The notes under the pieces are model-generated. The model had not been told where the DNA came from. It ran no database searches and saw only the letters and a program-made list of their open reading frames with translations. A DNA stretch of 26,675 nt, taken from assembly GCA_900551715.1 (NCBI GenBank), contig URXG01000028.1:1-26675 (forward strand). The letters run 5' to 3'. This stretch comes from an uncultured Blautia sp. GTDB lineage: Bacteria > Bacillota > Clostridia > Lachnospirales > Lachnospiraceae. The first letter of the stretch is position 1. Each line of letters opens with the position of its first letter. The position numbers and the translations under genes were made by a program. Shown one piece after another: positions 22,670 through 26,675 of the stretch.

Positions 22670-23659
22670 TTATTTTGCATAATTCTGGATTTCAGCAACT
22701 GTATCTGCATAATCCGAGAAATCATCATATACGGATTTAGTAGCTTCCTTCAGTTCGTCTTTATCCATTTCAACTAATGTCATGCCTTTATCGTTGATCA
22801 GAGTTTCTTTTGCTGCTTCATTGTCCTTTTCACACGCTTCTCTTTCTACTTTTGTTGCATAAGCAGATGCTTCATCAACCCAGCCTTTCTGCTCATCTGT
22901 AAGTTTGTCATAAGTAGACGGAGAAATCAGGAATGCAGCAACCTGGAATACATGTTCTGTTTCAATAAGATATTTATTTACTTCAAAAATATTGCTCTGA
23001 AGAATGTTTACATATGGATTTTCCTGTCCATCAACTGTTTTCTGCTGAAGTGCTGTATATAATTCGCTGAAACTGATTGCCGTCGGGCTTGCTCCAAGTG
23101 CATCAAAAATAGCCATCTGAATATCTGAACTTTGTGTGCGGATCTTAAGTCCCTTGAAATCATCTACGCTTTTGATTTCTTTACTTGCTGTAGTATTTCT
23201 GAATCCCATTGACCACCATCCTTCTACTTTAAAGGAGCTGTCTTCCAGGGACTCTGCAAATTTCTTTCCTACATCACCATCCAGAGCATCATAAGCCATC
23301 TGATAATCATCAATAAGATATGGCATATCAAATACATTTAATTCAGGAGCGAAGTTTGCAAGTGTTGTTGTTACAATTGGTGCAACATCAACAGTTCCCA
23401 TCTGAATACCTTCTGCTACTTCTGAAAGTGAACCAAGAGTTCCGTTACGGTAAAGTTCCACATCCATGGTTCCATCAGAAAGTTCCTGAAGTTTTTCCTG
23501 AAATGCTACTGCACCCTGATCAAAAATACTTCCTTCCGCATCTGCGTGTGCAAGTTTCAATGTTACGTCTGCTGCTGCCTGAACTGTTGTTGTTGCTCCA
23601 AACATTCCACAAACCATTGCTGATGCTACCATTAATGTAACGATTTTTTTTGCCTTCAT
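22670..23659 (-). CDS. dctP: TRAP transporter substrate-binding protein
   Basis: A 329-residue exported binding protein with signal peptide MKAKKIVTLMVASAMVCGMFG...VQA at 1-29. The mature part shows the DctP-family core: the FKGLKIRTQSSD loop with the carboxylate-binding arginine, LGASPTAISFSELYTALQQKTVDGQENP, and the C-terminal helices. The Cys in the signal region follows Val, so the lipobox is poor; the protein may be released or only weakly lipid-anchored. It is the first gene of the operon and binds the organic acid to be imported. AAGGAGG lies 5 nt before the ATG. The promoter is at 23720-23748, and possible operators lie at 23675-23691 and 23769-23785. Confidence 0.94.
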   Translation of the reverse strand: MKAKKIVTLMVASAMVCGMFGATTTVQAAADVTLKLAHADAEGSIFDQGAVAFQEKLQELSDGTMDVELYRNGTLGSLSEVAEGIQMGTVDVAPIVTTTLANFAPELNVFDMPYLIDDYQMAYDALDGDVGKKFAESLEDSSFKVEGWWSMGFRNTTASKEIKSVDDFKGLKIRTQSSDIQMAIFDALGASPTAISFSELYTALQQKTVDGQENPYVNILQSNIFEVNKYLIETEHVFQVAAFLISPSTYDKLTDEQKGWVDEASAYATKVEREACEKDNEAAKETLINDKGMTLVEMDKDELKEATKSVYDDFSDYADTVAEIQNYAK

Positions 23660-23674
23660 AATTTCCTCCTTAGT

Positions 23675-23691
23675 TGTTTCTTTTTGAAACA
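23675..23691. promoter_or_regulatory. Candidate operator 1 (17-bp palindrome)
   Basis: TGTTTC-TTTTT-GAAACA, a perfect inverted repeat with 6-bp arms. It lies in the dctP leader about 22-38 nt after the predicted RNA start. It has the same length and end bases as the site at 23769-23785. A half-match (TGTTTCTTT, 23736-23744) overlaps the -35 box. Confidence 0.6.
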
Positions 23692-23719
23692 TTCACGTTT
23701 ATCTTGATCTGATAGCATT

Positions 23720-23748
23720 ATATTATCACCCGTATTGTTTCTTTACAA
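23720..23748 (-). promoter_or_regulatory. Sigma-A-like promoter of the catabolic operon
   Basis: TTGTAA (23748-23743), 17-bp spacer, TAATAT (23725-23720) on the minus strand. No GG-N10-GC sigma-54 promoter was found in this region. Confidence 0.65.
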
Positions 23749-23768
23749 TCCTATTTCATTCTATTATT

Positions 23769-23785
23769 TGTTTAAATGTGAAACA
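23769..23785. promoter_or_regulatory. Candidate operator 2 (17-bp palindrome)
   Basis: TGTTT-AAATGTG-AAACA, with 5-bp arms and the same 17-bp frame as operator 1. It is centred about 65 nt upstream of the predicted dctP RNA start. The two sites are 94 bp apart (start to start), about nine helical turns, so a protein bound to both could loop the promoter. Confidence 0.55.
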
Positions 23786-23838
23786 CTGCGTATTATTAAA
23801 TATTTTTCAAATTTTTACTGTTCTGTTTTGAATCGTTA

Positions 23839-23847
23839 TGGTATGAT
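23839..23847 (+). promoter_or_regulatory. Extended -10 promoter of the regulator gene
   Basis: TGGTATGAT (extended TG-N-TATGAT) with no clear -35 box. It would start transcription near 23854, about 46 nt before the regulator's ATG. Confidence 0.45.
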
Positions 23848-23899
23848 AAATTCATAAACCCAATCTAAATATGAAATGTTCTTGTTTCGGGAGGTATGT

Positions 23900-25681
23900 A
23901 TGAAAACCAGAATTTTGACGATTGCTCCTTATCAGGGGCTAAAAGAAATGATAAATGAAGCAATTTCCGACCGGGATGATCTGGAAATGACTATAAGAAT
24001 CGGAGATCTTGCAAATGGACTGGAAATCGTTCGTTCTTACGATCTGGATGATTTCGACATTATTATTTCCAGAGGTGGTACTGCCAAGATGATATCTGCT
24101 AACATCACTATTCCAGTAGTAGAAATAGAAATTTCTGTATATGATATCCTCCGGGCTATCAAACTTGCAGAAAACTATTCCAACCGTTTTGCCATTATCG
24201 GCTATCCGGCTATCACCAACTGTGCCAAAATGCTGTGCAATCTTCTTCAATATGATATTGAGATCATCACTCTTGATGAAAATTCAGAGCCTCATCAGCA
24301 GATGGAACAGCTGAAAAATCAGGGATATGAAATGGTTCTCTGTGATATGGTAGGTACCTCTATAGCAAGAGAGCTGGGAATGAATTTTATCCTTATTACA
24401 TCTGGTAAAGAGAGCGTGGAAGCTGCTCTTGATCAGGCGGTCCGTTTTTCCAAGATTTTTTCCATCACCAGGCAGCAATCTCAGGTTCTGAAGGCAGCTG
24501 TGATCCAGAGTCGGGAATCTCTCTTCATATATACAAAAGACAGGCAGTTATATTTCAGCAGCATGGAACGCAGCCCTGCTACCGAAGAATTTTTTTCACA
24601 GGTAGAGCAAAATCTTTCTTCTTTCCTGGCAGATTCTCGTTTCCGTCTGGAAAATCAGGTAGAAAGTTTTGTTTACACTATGTATTCCCGGCATATCACC
24701 ATCAACGGTATTGCTTATGTTTATATTTATCTTCTTATGCAGAATGCACCTGTCCTTGTGGATGACATCGGTGTATCTCATTATGACACCAACAGCCAGA
24801 CCAACTCTGAAAACTCCGGTTATTACGGAAGTGCCAACCTGATTGGTAACATGCGTAATACTATGGAGCAATTTGCCGGTACTCTGGCGCCTGTTATGAT
24901 TCTGGGCGAGATTGGCACAGGAAAAACAAAAGCTGCTGCTTTTCTTTATTCCCACAGTGAATACCGCAAAAGTCCTTATGTGATCATAGACTGTGCCAAT
25001 ACCAATCAGAAAAAATGGAATTATCTGATTGATAATGTAAATTCTCCTTTTAATGATGTTAACACTACGATTTTTATCCAGAATCTGCAGGCTCTGGAGC
25101 CAACACTGGCGCAGAAATTTTTAAGTTGCATGAATCAAGGGGATTTTTGCAGACGCAACCGATTTATTTTTTCTTTTACGGTTGATAATAACAGAAATGA
25201 GAAAGACCCTGTCTGCCAGAGTTTTATGAATGATCTTTCCTGTCTGGTTCTCCGTATTCCACCTTTGCGAGAACGTATACAGGATATGCCTAATATTGCC
25301 ACCCTTTATATCAGCCAGGCGAATATTGAATTTGGCAAACAGGTAGTCGGACTGGAACCAGAGTCCATGGAACTGATGCAGCAGTTTAACTGGAGTCAGA
25401 ATCTGTCGCAGTTCAAAAGGATCATCCGTCAGCTGATTGTTTCTACAGATGATTATTACATCAAAACAGAAGATGTCCGTCAGGCTCTGAAACAGGAGAA
25501 TCCTCATTATTCTTATGAACTGAAACCCGGATATGAAATACTGAATCTGAACCAGAGTCTGGACGAGATCAATCATGATATTACACGTATTGTCCTGGAA
25601 CAGGAGGGCATGAACAAAACCAGAACTTCTGAGAGACTTGGCATCAGCAGATCCACTCTCTGGAGAATATTACAGCGGTAG
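23900..25681 (+). CDS. PrpR_N-domain transcriptional regulator with degenerate sigma-54-activator core
   Basis: A 593-residue regulator. Residues 1-185 form a PrpR_N sensor (ISRGGTAKMI at 56-65, AIIGYPAITN at 98-107), the domain that senses propionate-pathway acids in PrpR. A linker/PAS-like part follows (about 195-285). The AAA+ part keeps Walker A GEIGTGKT (336-343) and PPLRERIQDM (454-463), but it has no GAFTGA loop, and the Walker B position reads TTIFIQNLQAL without Asp-Glu. A Fis-type helix-turn-helix ends the protein (TRTSERLGISRSTLWRILQR). The ATG at 23900 has GGGAGG 5 nt upstream. It is read divergently from the TRAP/tetronate operon, which it probably controls. Without GAFTGA it should not activate sigma-54; it likely binds the 17-bp palindromes and acts on a sigma-A promoter. 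Confidence 0.88.
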   Translation: MKTRILTIAPYQGLKEMINEAISDRDDLEMTIRIGDLANGLEIVRSYDLDDFDIIISRGGTAKMISANITIPVVEIEISVYDILRAIKLAENYSNRFAIIGYPAITNCAKMLCNLLQYDIEIITLDENSEPHQQMEQLKNQGYEMVLCDMVGTSIARELGMNFILITSGKESVEAALDQAVRFSKIFSITRQQSQVLKAAVIQSRESLFIYTKDRQLYFSSMERSPATEEFFSQVEQNLSSFLADSRFRLENQVESFVYTMYSRHITINGIAYVYIYLLMQNAPVLVDDIGVSHYDTNSQTNSENSGYYGSANLIGNMRNTMEQFAGTLAPVMILGEIGTGKTKAAAFLYSHSEYRKSPYVIIDCANTNQKKWNYLIDNVNSPFNDVNTTIFIQNLQALEPTLAQKFLSCMNQGDFCRRNRFIFSFTVDNNRNEKDPVCQSFMNDLSCLVLRIPPLRERIQDMPNIATLYISQANIEFGKQVVGLEPESMELMQQFNWSQNLSQFKRIIRQLIVSTDDYYIKTEDVRQALKQENPHYSYELKPGYEILNLNQSLDEINHDITRIVLEQEGMNKTRTSERLGISRSTLWRILQR

Positions 25682-25697
25682 GTTTCCCTGCCGCTGT
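25672..25697 (+). terminator. Terminator of the regulator gene
   Basis: An 11-bp stem (ACAGCGGTAGG with CCTGCCGCTGT, one wobble pair) with a 4-nt loop that includes the stop codon, followed by TGTTAATTG. The T tail is imperfect, but the stem is strong. Confidence 0.75.
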
Positions 25698-25780
25698 TGT
25701 TAATTGTAAATATTTTTGTTGATATTTTCTTGATACTTGCACATACAAAAAACATGGCAGAATTTGTCGAACGAAATTTC

Positions 25781-25809
25781 TTGGAACAATGTAAAAAATA
25801 TGATATCAT
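25781..25809 (+). promoter_or_regulatory. Promoter of the Rpn-type gene
   Basis: TTGGAA (25781-25786), 17-bp spacer, TATCAT (25804-25809). The predicted RNA start (about 25816) excludes the ATG at 25810 as the start codon. Confidence 0.55.
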
Positions 25810-25854
25810 ATGTATAGAACGTATCGGGCAGTAGAGAGCGTAAGGTACATATAC

Positions 25855-26658
25855 ATGAAAGAAACAGAAACTACTTTGGCAAAAACAATTTCTGTTGCCG
25901 GAGTAAATGCAGCATATGATAATGCATGTAAGAGAATATTATCTAATAAGAATATTCTGGCATGGATTATGAAAAGCTGTCTGCCAGAATATAAAACATG
26001 TTCTGTTGATGAAATTGCTGCAAATTATATAGAAGGAGAACCACAGATATCTGATATTGCGGTACATCAGGATGAACAAAAAAATTCATCCAGGATTCAG
26101 GGAATGAATACAGAAGATGCCAGCATTAACGAGGGGACCGTAACTTATGATATACGATTTTATGCACTTGCACCTGTATCCGGAGAACGAATAAGACTGA
26201 TTATCAATGTGGAAGCACAAAACGATTTTTATCCCGGTTATCCTGTTGTAAAAAGGAATATATACTATTGCAGCAGACTGATATCGTCTCAGCATGGTAC
26301 AGAATTTGAAGATTCCCATTACGAGCAAATTAAAAAAGTATATAGTATATTTATCTGTATGGACCCACCGAAATACAGAAGAAATACAATTAACTGTTAC
26401 TCTATACAGGAAAAAAATGTTATTGGCAATGCAAAAGAGAAAAAAGAAAACTATGACCTTATGACAGCGGTTATGTTATGTCTTGGAGTGAAAGATGATG
26501 AAAAAGCATTAGGAATTCTGCGATTACTTGAAGTACTGTTATCCTCTGATAGGAACGCAGAGGAAAAAAAGAAAATCCTTCAGGAAGAATACGGAATAGA
26601 AATGACAAAGAAACTTGACGAGGAGGAAACTTTAAGTAATCAAAATCATTGTCAATAG
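25855..26658 (+). CDS. Rpn/PD-(D/E)XK nuclease-family transposase-like protein
   Basis: A 267-residue protein of the Rpn (recombination-promoting nuclease) group, often labelled PD-(D/E)XK transposase. The core shows D99 (TYDIRFYA) and the ExQ variant of the active site, E120-A-Q122 (INVEAQNDF), followed by PGYPVVKRNIYYCSRLISSQ, typical of this group. The C-terminus is helical and charged. The ATG at 25855 has AAGG 9 nt upstream. The stretch is visibly AT-richer and uses more A-ending codons than the catabolic operon, which suggests separate acquisition. No inverted repeats or partner genes are visible, so it is probably a stand-alone nuclease gene and not an insertion sequence. Confidence 0.85.
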   Translation: MKETETTLAKTISVAGVNAAYDNACKRILSNKNILAWIMKSCLPEYKTCSVDEIAANYIEGEPQISDIAVHQDEQKNSSRIQGMNTEDASINEGTVTYDIRFYALAPVSGERIRLIINVEAQNDFYPGYPVVKRNIYYCSRLISSQHGTEFEDSHYEQIKKVYSIFICMDPPKYRRNTINCYSIQEKNVIGNAKEKKENYDLMTAVMLCLGVKDDEKALGILRLLEVLLSSDRNAEEKKKILQEEYGIEMTKKLDEEETLSNQNHCQ

Positions 26659-26675
26659 TGATTAAATGTGTTAAA

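Noticed and set aside
23660..23899. Sigma-54 (-24/-12) promoter for the operon
   Set aside because: No GG-N10-GC pair was found, and the regulator lacks GAFTGA.
25855..26658. Insertion sequence
   Set aside because: No terminal inverted repeats or target duplications are visible around the Rpn-type gene.
1..26675. CRISPR array, tRNA or rRNA genes
   Set aside because: No regularly spaced direct repeats, cloverleaf with CCA-like end, or rRNA segments were recognised on reading both strands.

Overview
The window looks like a gut Lachnospiraceae (Clostridia) chromosome. The grounds are moderate-to-low GC, strong AGGAGG-type ribosome sites, sigma-A promoters with 17-18 bp spacers, short U-tailed terminators, and the protein families present. 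That placement is inference from gene content; no rRNA or tRNA was seen.

Left part (1-9.2 kb). Minus-strand operons dominate. An ECF sigma factor is followed by a two-helix membrane protein, a polytopic membrane protein and a PrsW-type intramembrane protease (2295-156), which is the layout of a self-contained membrane-stress switch. Next come a TcdA-type tRNA t6A dehydratase, a PAP2 phosphatase/acylphosphatase/small-protein operon, two tiny proteins of related design (one missed by ordinary ORF length limits), an esterase plus acyltransferase-membrane fusion pair, a flavin split-barrel protein, and two small genes read divergently from a symmetric promoter whose two -10 boxes coincide.

Middle (9.2-14.0 kb). 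Two tandem paralogous secreted proteins share one layout: signal peptide, acidic linker, beta-helix-like repeats, Cys/His module, Fn3-like domain and Big_2-like domain. Both are preceded by the same element, GTGAAAGGA-N15-CTTT. A third copy with exactly the same spacing lies at the left edge, just past the sigma/PrsW operon, in front of a gene leaving the window. This is the best candidate for a local ECF regulon: sigma factor, putative membrane regulator, protease and target promoters within 14 kb.

Right part (14.1-25.7 kb). A nine-gene minus-strand catabolic operon runs TRAP transporter (dctP, dctQ, dctM), amidohydrolase, iron alcohol dehydrogenase, PdxA-type dehydrogenase, DapA-type aldolase, DUF1537 acid-sugar kinase and D-2-hydroxyacid dehydrogenase. 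The kinase plus PdxA pair is the known core that turns four-carbon sugar acids (tetronates) into DHAP and CO2. The amidohydrolase, aldolase and extra dehydrogenases suggest a wider or different substrate. The divergent regulator (23900-25681) has a PrpR_N sensor and a sigma-54-activator-like core, but it lacks GAFTGA and the Walker B acids. Two 17-bp palindromes, TGTTT-N7-AAACA, bracket the operon's sigma-A-like promoter and are its likely operators.

Right edge (25.7-26.7 kb). An AT-richer Rpn/PD-(D/E)XK nuclease gene ends the window. No CRISPR array, insertion sequence, tRNA or rRNA was found.
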